DNA from: Lewinellaceae bacterium
GTDB taxonomy: Bacteria > Bacteroidota > Bacteroidia > Chitinophagales > Saprospiraceae
Assembly: GCA_020636095.1 (NCBI GenBank)
Contig: JACJYN010000016.1
Coordinates: 1 to 64,000, forward strand
Direction: 5' to 3'
DNA: 64,000 nt
The position numbers and the translations under genes are program-made. The notes under the pieces are model-generated. The model searched no databases and was not told where the DNA came from. It saw only the letters and a program-made list of their open reading frames with translations. Positions 54,097 through 62,943 of this stretch are shown here, one piece after another (the stretch's first letter is position 1; every line of letters begins with the position of its first letter).

Positions 54097-56286
54097 ATGG
54101 ATACGGCCCTCCAAAAAATCATGGACCTCGCCGAATTGGAATACCGGCCCTGTGCCGGCCTGCCCTTCGCGGTATATCTTGTCAGCCGGGAGGGGGTTTT
54201 TCTAAAATATAACGAAGAAGCACAGGCTTTTTTTGGCCTGCCCGCCGAACCTGATTTTCAGCATAGGGTAACTGATTTTTACAATCAGCCCGGCGACCGG
54301 GAGGACTACCTCAGCCGGCTCGGCCGCCTCGAAAGAGGACAGTGGCTGAAAAACACCACCATCGACCTGAAGGTCAATGGCCAAATGCGTTTCGTACGCG
54401 ATTACACCAAAGCAGTTTGGAGTGAGGATGGGCAGGCGATCGCCGCGTTGCTGTGCCTGATGGTGCCGATCAACAAGGGAGGGCGTTACCACCGCTTATT
54501 CAATGAGCTGCCTGTAGGTATCTTCAGCTTTCGCAAAGGCAGCGGGTTGATCAACGCCAACCCTCGGTTTGTGGACATGTACGGGTACGACGGCCTGGAG
54601 GAGGCGCTGTTTAAAGCGCCGGCGGATTTCATAAAATACCCGGAAGAACTGGAAGAGATGGAGCGGCGAATCTGGGAAAAGGGCAGTGTGTCCAACGAAT
54701 ACCAGGAACACGTACGCAAGGATGGTTCCTTATTTACCGCCGCCGTTAGCGCCCGGGGCGTTTGGGATGGTGACGGAAATTGGGTAGGCACGGAAGGAAT
54801 CCTGGAAGATGTAACCATGGAGGCCATCTACTTCCGGCTGGTCAATGAAGTGCCCATCGGGCTTTACAAAGTGCGTATCAATGAGCAGGGAGAACACATC
54901 CTGGTGCATTGTAATCAGCACTTTGCCAATAACCGGGGAGCAGAAGCTCCGGAGGACCTTATTGGCAAAGACCTTCGGAAGTGGCACATCTCACCTCAGG
55001 CTTTCCAGGATTTTCACGAGGCGCTCATCCGAAAAGACCGCGAGGGGCAAAGCCTGGTGGATTATATCCTGCCGGCGTACAACGGCAGAGGGGAATTGCG
55101 GCGCTACGAGGTGCACGTTAAACTGCTGAAAGACTCTTCCGGCAACATCATCGGCAGGGTAGGAGCAGAGCGGGATGTGACCGACTACCTGGACACCAAG
55201 CAACAGCTGGATGAACTGACCACCGATATCGGCAAAGTGCTGCACTCTTATTCGTCTACGCTGATCCACGTCAAACACACCATGGATGCCGTCATCCGTT
55301 CGTTTATAACTAAAGATTTGCTGCTCAGGGAAAATGGCATGCCGGATGAAGAGCGAATCCTGGGCCGGATTAGCAGCGAAATCGGCGTATTACAAAACTC
55401 CGTCAATAACCTCCTGGAAAAAAACCGGGAAAACCGGCAGTTTGAGGACGGCGTTGGAGAACAATTAGAGCGCCTCATCAGCCTGCTGGTGCGCTTCAGC
55501 AGCGAGCAGAGCGGCGCCCAGAAACTCGCGATTATCCGGGATGGGGCCATCAAGATTCGGGAACTCATCAACGATACCGTCGCTAAAGGCAACTTCCCAC
55601 GGGAACTCATCAAGGAGGCCCGGCGGCAGTTGCGGGAGGTGCTCCGGTTGTGTAGCCTGGCCACCTTAGGCCGGGGGGTGGACACCGTCCTGGAAATGGA
55701 ATCGGTCGTCAATAACCTGAGAAGTTATATCCTCACCCGGGTAAAATACAAAGAAGAACCCCAGCGAATCGACCTGTACGATCTGATTATCGGCGCAGTC
55801 CGTAAAATGGAGGAGTACGCCGCCAACCGTATGGTGGAATTGCGCACCAATATCAAGGCCATCCGCAATGTCTATATCGATGGATATGAGGACGACCTGA
55901 CCCGGGCGCTGCTGAATATCCTGCACAATGCCATCAAATACAGCTGGACCCGTAAAGGCCCCGGCAGGGCTTTCGTGATGATAGAAGGCAGGATGGACGC
56001 AGATTGGATCAATATCAACATCGAAAATTGGGGCGTAGCCATCACTCAGGAAGAACTGGAGAAGGGCTTGATATTCAAAGTAGGCTACCGCGGCGTCAAT
56101 TCCAGCGACCGCCGCCGCCCCGGCACCGGCCTGGGCTTGTATGATGCCCTGAAAGTGGCCGAAAAACACAAAGGCAGCCTGGCCATTACCAGCAACCCTT
56201 CCCTGGGAAATTCCAGGGAGGATTATTCTAATCCCTTTATCACAACGGTAAGCATTCAACTACCCCGAAACGAACAACTAATATGA
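54097..56286 (+). CDS. Multi-PAS sensor protein with histidine-kinase-type ATPase domain
   Basis: The ATG giving MDTALQKIMDLAELEYRP fits better than an upstream one (~729 residues). There are three PAS-like units (~20-130, 135-245 with the PAC phrase NEYQEHVRKDGSLFTAAVSA, and 247-365 with VGAERDVTDYL). A helical linker follows, then a HATPase domain: N box LLNILHNAIKYS, a modified G1 IENWGVAI in place of DNGxG, and G2 GTGLGLYDALKVAEKHKG. No transmembrane segment is present. A standard HisKA H-box is not evident, so phosphotransfer is uncertain. The stop overlaps the receiver gene start (ATGA). Confidence 0.82.
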   Translation: MDTALQKIMDLAELEYRPCAGLPFAVYLVSREGVFLKYNEEAQAFFGLPAEPDFQHRVTDFYNQPGDREDYLSRLGRLERGQWLKNTTIDLKVNGQMRFVRDYTKAVWSEDGQAIAALLCLMVPINKGGRYHRLFNELPVGIFSFRKGSGLINANPRFVDMYGYDGLEEALFKAPADFIKYPEELEEMERRIWEKGSVSNEYQEHVRKDGSLFTAAVSARGVWDGDGNWVGTEGILEDVTMEAIYFRLVNEVPIGLYKVRINEQGEHILVHCNQHFANNRGAEAPEDLIGKDLRKWHISPQAFQDFHEALIRKDREGQSLVDYILPAYNGRGELRRYEVHVKLLKDSSGNIIGRVGAERDVTDYLDTKQQLDELTTDIGKVLHSYSSTLIHVKHTMDAVIRSFITKDLLLRENGMPDEERILGRISSEIGVLQNSVNNLLEKNRENRQFEDGVGEQLERLISLLVRFSSEQSGAQKLAIIRDGAIKIRELINDTVAKGNFPRELIKEARRQLREVLRLCSLATLGRGVDTVLEMESVVNNLRSYILTRVKYKEEPQRIDLYDLIIGAVRKMEEYAANRMVELRTNIKAIRNVYIDGYEDDLTRALLNILHNAIKYSWTRKGPGRAFVMIEGRMDADWININIENWGVAITQEELEKGLIFKVGYRGVNSSDRRRPGTGLGLYDALKVAEKHKGSLAITSNPSLGNSREDYSNPFITTVSIQLPRNEQLI

Positions 56287-56786
56287 ACTCCTACAAAGTG
56301 CTGTGGATTGAAGACGATGCCGATAGTGACCTGTACCACCTGGCCAGCCCGGTTTATATTGAAGGCAACTACCACCTGGACATTGCCTCCAGTGCGTCGG
56401 AGGCTTTCTTTTACCTCAACGAACGCCGCTACGATGTTATCATTGTCGATATACGTATTCCGCCGGGTAAAAACCCCGACTGGCTGTCCAGATACGAGGA
56501 ACTACAGCGCAACAGCAACGCCAATTCCAGCCGCCTCGGCCTGGAGTTGCTTCGCCGCATTTTTGGGGAGAACGGCAACCAACCTTCGCTAAAGGTAAGC
56601 CAGAACTTGTCGGTTGTGCGCTACGGCGTTTTTACCGTCGAACGCCTGGAAGAACTCAGGGCCGACCTGAGTGAACTGAACCTGACGAGCCTGAAATACA
56701 AGCGAAAAAATGCTATGATGCCGCATACCGCCCTGCTGGAGTTCATCCAGGAGATATCCCGGGGGATTCCGAATGGGGTGGGTTAG
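56283..56786 (+). CDS. Stand-alone response-regulator receiver protein
   Basis: The 167-residue protein is a REC domain without an output domain: acidic pocket in VLWIEDDADSD, phosphoacceptor Asp in VIIVDIRIPPG, a Lys near the end in LKYKRKNAM. An insertion of ~30 residues follows beta-3 (NPDWLSRYEELQRNSNANSS). It overlaps the kinase-like gene by 4 bases and is presumably its partner. The output is probably protein-protein contact, perhaps with the membrane protein encoded next. Confidence 0.8.
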   Translation: MNSYKVLWIEDDADSDLYHLASPVYIEGNYHLDIASSASEAFFYLNERRYDVIIVDIRIPPGKNPDWLSRYEELQRNSNANSSRLGLELLRRIFGENGNQPSLKVSQNLSVVRYGVFTVERLEELRADLSELNLTSLKYKRKNAMMPHTALLEFIQEISRGIPNGVG

Positions 56787-56855
56787 GAAGGGGTGTTTGT
56801 TGCCGGTTGTCAGTGGAGCAAATGACGAGGAACTGTTCGCAGTTCGGCCGGGGAG

Positions 56856-57050
56856 TGTTCAATGTTCTGTGTCCGAAGTTCAATGTATCCGTAGTTTCCG
56901 GCGCAGCTTCGAACACAGAACTTTGAACAGTCCCTTCGGCCGCTGGACATCCGGCCTGGCTGCCGAATCCCCGGCCACCGAACCCCGAACCACCGAACCC
57001 CGAACACCGAATCCCGAACACCGAATCCCGAACCCCGAACCCCTGAAAAC
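56856..57050. repeat. Intergenic hairpin and degenerate direct repeats
   Basis: TGTTCAATGTTCTGTGTCCG pairs with CGAACACAGAACTTTGAACA (56,856-56,929). A tract of degenerate GAACCCCGAACACC / GAATCCCGAACACC units follows (~56,965-57,050). It fills the gap between the receiver and membrane-protein genes. The repeats are too short and irregular for CRISPR. Confidence 0.7.
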
Positions 57051-57082
57051 CAACCCTTTACCAGCGTACAAGAAAAAATACC

Positions 57083-58219
57083 ATGTATAGCGATTACCTC
57101 AGCCTCATTGTCGAAGTATCCGTGACGGTCTACGTCTTTCTGCTGGGCCTGCCCATACTGGTCAACCAGATTTTCCTTCCGGAAGACCTGCGGCGGATGA
57201 GTAAGAAAAACTACGCCGCCAACCTGATCAGCCAGGTGCTGGCCCTAACGGTCCTGTTGCTGGCCATCATTCTGGTAGCCTATCCCCGCACCCTTTTTTG
57301 GCTGATCCCCTTTGATGCCGGGCAGATTCCCGGCCGGGAAAAACTCATTACAGCCCTCTTTTTTGCGATGCTGTCGCTGACCCTGGTTTTTTTATACATT
57401 CATCTGGTGCGCTCTCAGGGCTATCGCGCCAAGGTGGTCCACATCATCAAGAAAAAGCTGATAGCGTCTTACCAACGCACCGGCAAGCTGGACCCCGCCT
57501 ATCTGGATGACATGGAATACCTGGGAATCTATTCCAAAGGGGGAGCGGAAACCCGTATCGTTATTCAGGCGTTGGAGGAGCTGCAAAAAAAACTGAAGAT
57601 CGACAGCACGCCCGGGCCTGATAATGACGCCCTCATCCTGCTGATCGAGATTCTTTGCAATTCGGTGGCCAATTCCACCGAATCCGGCAGCCGATCCAAT
57701 ATGATCGAGGTGCTGGCTATTTACAAGGACATTCTGATGGAATTGAAAATGTTGTCCACCGAAGAAAATCCGCTTATCCAGGGCAATGAGACCCTCAAGA
57801 TCAAGGATTGCACCTACAAGATTGCCCTGGCCTCCCTCAAAAAGGATTATTCCGACATGATGCCCCGGGTGCTTAGCGTACTGAGCCTCATCCCCGGTTC
57901 TTCCGACAAGCTCTTCGACATCGGGCTGTTGGCGCTGGACAAGAAGCAGTTCCAGGTCGCCACCAACGTCCTCTCTGAAATGATGGATCGCGACAACCTG
58001 GACGGAGTCATCATGAACAATTACTTCGGAATGATCGCCCATTTCTATTTTTCAGGCGACGCGGCGCGTTTCTGCGCCCGCCGTTCTCTGGAAAGCAATA
58101 AGGTGGAGGTGACAGAAAAGGCGCTGTCAGATGCCCGCAACTACCACTACAACCTATGCAACTTCCCGACGGTGGACCTGATCGAAAAACTGGACGCGAC
58201 TGATTTATCTGGCGGGTAA
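57083..58219 (+). CDS. Membrane protein with helical-repeat cytoplasmic domain (unrecognised)
   Basis: The 378-residue protein has three N-terminal hydrophobic segments (~8-30, 47-67, 88-110), then ~265 residues of helical hairpins (LDDMEYLGIYSKGGAETRIVIQALEEL; NSVANSTESGSRSNMIEVLAIYKDIL). No catalytic motif is seen. It follows the kinase-like and receiver genes on the same strand and may be the effector or sensor of that pathway. The function is unknown. Confidence 0.72.
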   Translation: MYSDYLSLIVEVSVTVYVFLLGLPILVNQIFLPEDLRRMSKKNYAANLISQVLALTVLLLAIILVAYPRTLFWLIPFDAGQIPGREKLITALFFAMLSLTLVFLYIHLVRSQGYRAKVVHIIKKKLIASYQRTGKLDPAYLDDMEYLGIYSKGGAETRIVIQALEELQKKLKIDSTPGPDNDALILLIEILCNSVANSTESGSRSNMIEVLAIYKDILMELKMLSTEENPLIQGNETLKIKDCTYKIALASLKKDYSDMMPRVLSVLSLIPGSSDKLFDIGLLALDKKQFQVATNVLSEMMDRDNLDGVIMNNYFGMIAHFYFSGDAARFCARRSLESNKVEVTEKALSDARNYHYNLCNFPTVDLIEKLDATDLSGG

Positions 58220-58298
58220 CTGGAAAATCTCTTCTCAAAATATCAAAGAATGGGCTATATTGATGGTTATTTGCATTCTCCTCAAATAAATTATCTGT

Positions 58299-59555
58299 AT
58301 GCCTAAAGCTTTTATCCATTTTTTCTGCTTGTCCATATTGTCCATTCCAGCTTTTTCCCAACCCTACCTTCTCCAGCCCACCCGCGTCTTCGACGGACGG
58401 GAGATGCACGAAGGGTGGGCCGTCCTGGTGGAAGGCAACCGCATCACGGCGGCAGGCCCATCCACTTCCATCCCGGCGCCAAAAGAGGCGGAGGTAATCG
58501 AGCTACCTGGCCACACTTTGATGCCTGGTATAGTCGAGGGCCATTCTCACCTCTTGCTGTACCCTTACAACCGGGCCGATTGGAACGACCAGGTGTTGAA
58601 GGAATCCAATGAGTTGCGGGCTATTCGCGGCGCAGTCCATGCGGAGAAAAACCTGATGGCGGGCTTTACCACCGTGCGCGAGTTGGGCTCGGAGGGCGCC
58701 GGCTACGCCGATGTGGCAATCAAGCAGGCCATTGAGCAGGGCATCATTCCCGGCCCGCGGCTGATCGTTTCGGGCAGGGCCATCGTCACTACCGGCAGCT
58801 ACGGGCCTAAGGGTTTTAAGCCGGATTTTGAAGTGCCGTTGGGCGCCGAGCCGGCTGATGGCGACGCCCTTATTCGGGTGGTGCGTGATCAGATCGGCAA
58901 AGGGGCTGATTTCATAAAAGTCTACGCCGACTATCGCTGGGGGCCGAATGGAGCCGCCAAACCGACTTTCCTGCCGGAAGAACTGGAACTAATAGTAAAA
59001 GTCGCACGCAGTAGTGGCCGGGCGGTGGTGGCTCATGCTTCTACTGCCGAAGGCATGCGGCGAGCGGCACTGGCTGGTGTTGAAACCATCGAGCATGGAG
59101 ATGATGGAACCGCTGAGGTGTTTCAACTTATGAAGGAGAGAGGCGTTGCCCTCTGCCCGACTCTGGCTGCCGGCGACGCTATCCTGCGCTATCGCGGCTG
59201 GGAAGGCAGCCCCGAAACAGAGCCGGAGCGGATCAAACAAAAGAAAAAGTCTTTTAAGCTGGCGTTAGAGTCGGGTGTAAAAATTGTGGCTGGGGGTGAT
59301 GTTGGAGTGTTTGAACATGGTGAAAACGCCCGCGAGCTGGAACTCATGGTTGAGTATGGAATGGAGCCGTTGGAGGTTTTACGGTCTGCAACCTCAGGCA
59401 ATGCGGAGGTATTTCACCTGCCGGAGCTGGGGCGCATTCAAAAGGGCTTTCTGGCGGATATCATCGCCGTGCAGGGCAACCCTCTGTCTGATATTTCCAG
59501 CCTGCGGGAAGTGAGGTTGGTGATGAAAGATGGGGTGGTGTATAAAAGGCCGTAA
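58299..59555 (+). CDS. Exported amidohydrolase-family protein
   Basis: The 418-residue protein has a signal peptide (…LSILSIPAFSQ) and the metal-dependent hydrolase layout: GHTLMPGIVEGHSHLLL (first HxH), TTVRELG, FIKVYADYRWG (Lys region), VVAHASTAEGMRRAALAGVETIEHG (His ligands) and GGDVGVFEHGEN (Asp). The C-terminal IQKGFLADIIAVQGNPLSDI closes the beta-sandwich. It resembles the imidazolonepropionase/prolidase-like group that includes exported dipeptidases. The substrate is not deducible. Confidence 0.88.
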   Translation: MPKAFIHFFCLSILSIPAFSQPYLLQPTRVFDGREMHEGWAVLVEGNRITAAGPSTSIPAPKEAEVIELPGHTLMPGIVEGHSHLLLYPYNRADWNDQVLKESNELRAIRGAVHAEKNLMAGFTTVRELGSEGAGYADVAIKQAIEQGIIPGPRLIVSGRAIVTTGSYGPKGFKPDFEVPLGAEPADGDALIRVVRDQIGKGADFIKVYADYRWGPNGAAKPTFLPEELELIVKVARSSGRAVVAHASTAEGMRRAALAGVETIEHGDDGTAEVFQLMKERGVALCPTLAAGDAILRYRGWEGSPETEPERIKQKKKSFKLALESGVKIVAGGDVGVFEHGENARELELMVEYGMEPLEVLRSATSGNAEVFHLPELGRIQKGFLADIIAVQGNPLSDISSLREVRLVMKDGVVYKRP

Positions 59556-59682
59556 TTTGAGCTTGTTCCGAATTCGCTGTTCGCAAATCGCTAAAAATCG
59601 AGGGGCGTTTTAAATGACACAGAAAATTCAACGATCCCCATAATTTGCGTTGCTTCCACTCACTCATTCATTCACTCACTTC

Positions 59683-60883
59683 ATGAAAAACCTCCTTACC
59701 CGCACCATCTGGTTACTCGGCCTGGTCAGCCTGTTCACCGACATGGCCAGCGAGATGCTGTATCCCATCATGCCTTTGTACCTGGAAAGCATCGGTTTTT
59801 CGGTATTGGGGATCGGAATCCTCGAGGGCATAGCCGAGGCTACCGCCGGACTGAGCAAGGGCTATTTCGGGAAGCTGTCTGATTATCGGGGCCGAAAGGC
59901 GCCGTTTGTGCAATTGGGCTACCTGTTGAGCGCTCTGTCGAAACCCCTGATGGCCGTGTGGACGGCCCCCCTCTGGGTGCTGGGCGCCCGCACCACCGAC
60001 CGCCTGGGTAAGGGCATCCGCACCGGCGCCCGCGATGCCCTGCTGGCGGCGGAGGCTACCCAAGTACACCCGCGCCCGGGTGTTTGGTTTCCACCGGGGA
60101 ATGGATACCCTGGGGGCGGCTATCGGCCCCTTGCTGGCGTTGCTCTTCCTGTGGGCGTATCCGGGGTATTACCGCACTTTATTTCTACTCGCCGTTTTCC
60201 CCGGCCTCGCGGCAGTGGCTTTTACCCTTCTGTTGAAAGAGCCGGCTCATCAAGCGGAGCCTTCAAACCAGGCAGCAAAAACGGGAAGCCCCGGATTTTT
60301 TAGCTTTTTGAAATACATCCCGGAAAGCAGCCCGGCCTACCGGCGCCTCCTTTGGGGTTTACTGGTATTCGCCCTGGTCAACAGTTCCGACCTCTTTTTT
60401 GCTTTTGATGCTGAAGTACAAGGGCATCAGCGATTCTGTACTAATCGGGTTTTATATTTTTTACAACCTCGTATACGCCCTGGCGGCTTATCCGGCGGGT
60501 AGCCTGGCGGACCGCTGGGGGCTAAAACCAACCTTCATCAGCGGGCTGCTCGTCTTTGCTGCCGTTTACGGCGGAATGGTACTGGCTGGCACTGATTGGT
60601 GGCAGTTTGGTATACTCTTCCTGTTGTACGGTACCTGTACGCCGCGCTCACTGAAGGAGTGGGCAAGGCCTGGATCAGCAACCTGGCGCCGGCAGGAGAA
60701 CGGGCGACGGCCATCGGTACGTATGAAGGGTTGCGTTCGGTGACTACCCTGCTGGCCAGTTCTCTGGCGGGGTTGATCTGGTTTCAGTTCAGCCCGGCAG
60801 CCTTGTTTGGGGCAACGGCGGGGGCGGTTCTGTTGATCATTTTGTATTTTATAGTCTACCAACCCAAGATGGATGAATTCTGA
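59683..60883 (+). CDS. MFS transporter, three frameshifts
   Basis: Four overlapping frames give one ~400-residue major-facilitator protein. Frame one: LLGLVSLFTDMASEMLYPIMPLYL to DRLGKGIRTGARDALLA. Frame two from ~60,065: YTRARVFGFHRGMDTLGAAIGPLLALL. Frame three from ~60,410: LKYKGISDSVLIGFYIFYNLVYAL. Frame four from ~60,650: LYAALTEGVGKAWISNLAPAGERATAIGTYEGL. Several slips lie in short homopolymers (a CTTTTTTG run, a CCC run). The first half resembles drug/unknown-substrate MFS exporters with DRxGKGxRTxxRDALxA. It is either a recent pseudogene or mis-called sequence. Confidence 0.78.
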
Positions 60884-61016
60884 CTTGCTCTTTTCCCGCC
60901 TCGTTGCGTTGAAAAGCCTCGCCGTCCCTACGGATGCCTACGTTTTTCGCGTAATTTTCAGGTTTTGTTTGCTATGCATACGAAGAAAAAACGGTCTGGA
61001 TCTCGAGAAATAAAAA

Positions 61017-61850
61017 TTACTTGATTTTTATTACAATACCATCCTGCAGTTTCTGACTCCTCAATTGCTCGAGGTAGGCCGCTGCCGATTTTTTACTGGC
61101 AAAAGAAGCGATCAGGATTTTGTAATACCCATCTCTTTGCCAGATGTAGAGGTTTTGCATGCCATGTTGCTGCAGCCGCTGTAGCTGGTTCCTGGCATTG
61201 TCCAGGTTGCTGTAGGAAGCCAATTGTATGGCATATCCGTTGGCGGTGGGGGGAAGGGTGGAATAATACCCTGTACCACCAATGTTGGCGACATTGGAGT
61301 AACTATTGCTGGCAGGGGGCTGCGCAGAACGATAATCATAGGCTGAAGGGGCTGGCTGGCTATAAGTTTGAGCTGCGGGCGCTCCCTTAGGAGAATAGGC
61401 CGTATTAGAATAGGGGGTGGGTGATGCCCCTTCCAATGTCCCGTTTCCCGGATTGGAATTAGACTGGCCTATCGTTTCCAGGCGAACCCTTGCCCGGCCT
61501 TTTTTCACCAGGCCGATTTTCATGGCGGCGGCTTTAGACAGGTCAATGATCACATCGGGGTCAAACGGGCCGCGGTCATTGATGCGGACGACGACCGACT
61601 GGCCGCTGTCGAGGCGTGTCACTCTCACCAGGGCGCCTTTAGGCAGAGTCTTGTGAGCTGCGGTAAATTCCTCCATTCGGTAAACTTCGCCAAGAGCGGT
61701 TCTTTTACCGTGCATATAATCTGCGTAATATACGGCATTACCTTCCTGAATGCTACCTGAACCGGACTGGGTATTGTAATTGTAATAATTCTGCGATTGA
61801 GCCTGTGGCAGGGAAAATAACAACCCCGTAAGAATAAGAATATATTTCAT
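61017..61850 (-). CDS. rlpA: RlpA-like double-psi beta-barrel protein with SPOR domain (1 of 3)
   Basis: The 277-residue protein has a signal peptide (…LFSLPQAQSQ). The RlpA domain is the most canonical of the trio: AVYYADYMHGKRTALGEVY, FTAAHKTLPKGALVRVTRL and VVVRINDRGPFDPDVIIDLSKAAA (catalytic-site Asp in INDRGPF). A Pro/Ser/Tyr-rich linker follows, then a SPOR domain (GYAIQLASYSNLDNARNQLQ; NLYIWQRDGYYKILIASF). RlpA proteins cleave naked glycan strands of peptidoglycan, and SPOR binds such strands at division sites. Confidence 0.9.
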   Translation of the reverse strand: MKYILILTGLLFSLPQAQSQNYYNYNTQSGSGSIQEGNAVYYADYMHGKRTALGEVYRMEEFTAAHKTLPKGALVRVTRLDSGQSVVVRINDRGPFDPDVIIDLSKAAAMKIGLVKKGRARVRLETIGQSNSNPGNGTLEGASPTPYSNTAYSPKGAPAAQTYSQPAPSAYDYRSAQPPASNSYSNVANIGGTGYYSTLPPTANGYAIQLASYSNLDNARNQLQRLQQHGMQNLYIWQRDGYYKILIASFASKKSAAAYLEQLRSQKLQDGIVIKIK

Positions 61851-61922
61851 GGTATAGAGTTTACGTTGATTGAATTTTGAACAAACTCTTTACGGGGCTT
61901 ATAATGAGGTAGTGTGCAAAAC

Positions 61923-61952
61923 GGTAAAATCCGGAATATTTGGGATTTTACC
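61923..61952. terminator. Hairpin between the first and second RlpA-like genes
   Basis: GGTAAAATCC-N10-GGATTTTACC forms a 10-base perfect stem, extended by GCAAAAC...TTGTTTGC outside. On the transcribed minus strand it lies 42 bases after the second gene's stop, where it may end or attenuate transcription. Confidence 0.45.
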
Positions 61953-61994
61953 AATTGTTTGCGGTAGAAACTTCTCCGAGTCCATAATGACAGC

Positions 61995-62867
61995 TTACCT
62001 GAGCTGTACGATGATCCCGTCCAATAGATATTGTTGTTTGAGGCTGCGGAGGTATTCGGCAGCATTGGCTTTATCATTGAACCGGGCGATCACCACCCGG
62101 TTGTTGCCATCTTTTTCCCAGATATAGACATGCTGGACACCTTGATTCAGGAGTTGATTGACGTTGTTGACGGCAAGAGCAGCATCTTCATAAGAAGCCA
62201 GTTGGATGACGTAACCGGTGATTCCCGGAGCAAGCGCTCTGCCGCTGTTTTGAACCACACTTGACATGCCACCGCCAGTGGAGGGCGCCCGATAGGCGCT
62301 GGCAGATTCGTAGGCCTCGGGTTGCGGGCTCGGATAAACAGTGCTCGTGGCGGGGGTATAACGGCTGTCCCGTGCTTGCAGTGTGCCACTGGAATAGTTG
62401 AATTCGCTATAGGGAGACTTGGCGGTAACCCGGCCGGCCCGGTTGCCGTCGGAAGAGTAGCTAATACCCTGTCGAGTAGAATAACCGGAGGGAAGATTGC
62501 CGCTTCCGTCGACTCTTTCGATGCGAACCCGGAGTTTGCCGGCGGTGACCAGGCCGATCTCCATGGCGGCGGCACGGGAAAGGATGATCCTGCGCTCATT
62601 GTCGGGCGCCATTTTATCATTGATCCGTACTTGTACAGACTGTCCGTTGTCGAGCCGCGTAACCCGTACGATGGTCCCAAGGGGATAGAAAGGGTGGCCG
62701 GCGGTAAAGCCTTCTCTTTGGTATAATTCACCATAGGAAGTAGTTTGCCCCTGGAGGTCATCGGCATAGTAGACCGCAAGGCCTTCTTCGTAACTGTTGC
62801 TGCCGTATTGGGCGTTGAGCGCCCAATACGGCAGAGAGAGTAGCATCAGGATGATCTTGTTTCTCAT
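61995..62867 (-). CDS. RlpA-like/SPOR protein (2 of 3), diverged active site
   Basis: The ATG giving MRNKIILMLLSLPYWALNAQ provides the signal peptide; an upstream ATG at 62,930 would place a hairpin inside the coding region. The RlpA fold is present (AVYYADDLQGQTTSYGELYQ, FTAGHPFYPLGTIVRVTRL), but the INDRGPF core reads VRINDKMAPDNERRIILS, losing the GPF. A SPOR domain ends it (GYVIQLASYEDAALAVNNVN; VYIWEKDGNNRVVIARF). It may bind rather than cut peptidoglycan. Confidence 0.86.
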   Translation of the reverse strand: MRNKIILMLLSLPYWALNAQYGSNSYEEGLAVYYADDLQGQTTSYGELYQREGFTAGHPFYPLGTIVRVTRLDNGQSVQVRINDKMAPDNERRIILSRAAAMEIGLVTAGKLRVRIERVDGSGNLPSGYSTRQGISYSSDGNRAGRVTAKSPYSEFNYSSGTLQARDSRYTPATSTVYPSPQPEAYESASAYRAPSTGGGMSSVVQNSGRALAPGITGYVIQLASYEDAALAVNNVNQLLNQGVQHVYIWEKDGNNRVVIARFNDKANAAEYLRSLKQQYLLDGIIVQLR

Positions 62868-62887
62868 GTGCTGGAAGCGTTTAGGCC

Positions 62888-62929
62888 TGTCAGGTTTTTT
62901 CCCGAACAACTTCGGGAAAAAACCTGACA
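62888..62929. repeat. Perfect 19-base hairpin between the second and third RlpA-like genes
   Basis: TGTCAGGTTTTTTCCCGAA-CAAC-TTCGGGAAAAAACCTGACA has no mismatch. The T- and A-tracts lie inside the stem, with T before A, the reverse of a simple intrinsic terminator. It ends 15 bases from the third gene's stop and 21 bases before the second gene's start codon. Confidence 0.75.
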
Positions 62930-62943
62930 TACTCTAAAGATTA

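Noticed and set aside
56965..57050. CRISPR-like direct repeats
   Set aside because: Units are ~14 bases, degenerate and contiguous without spacers, and no cas gene is near.
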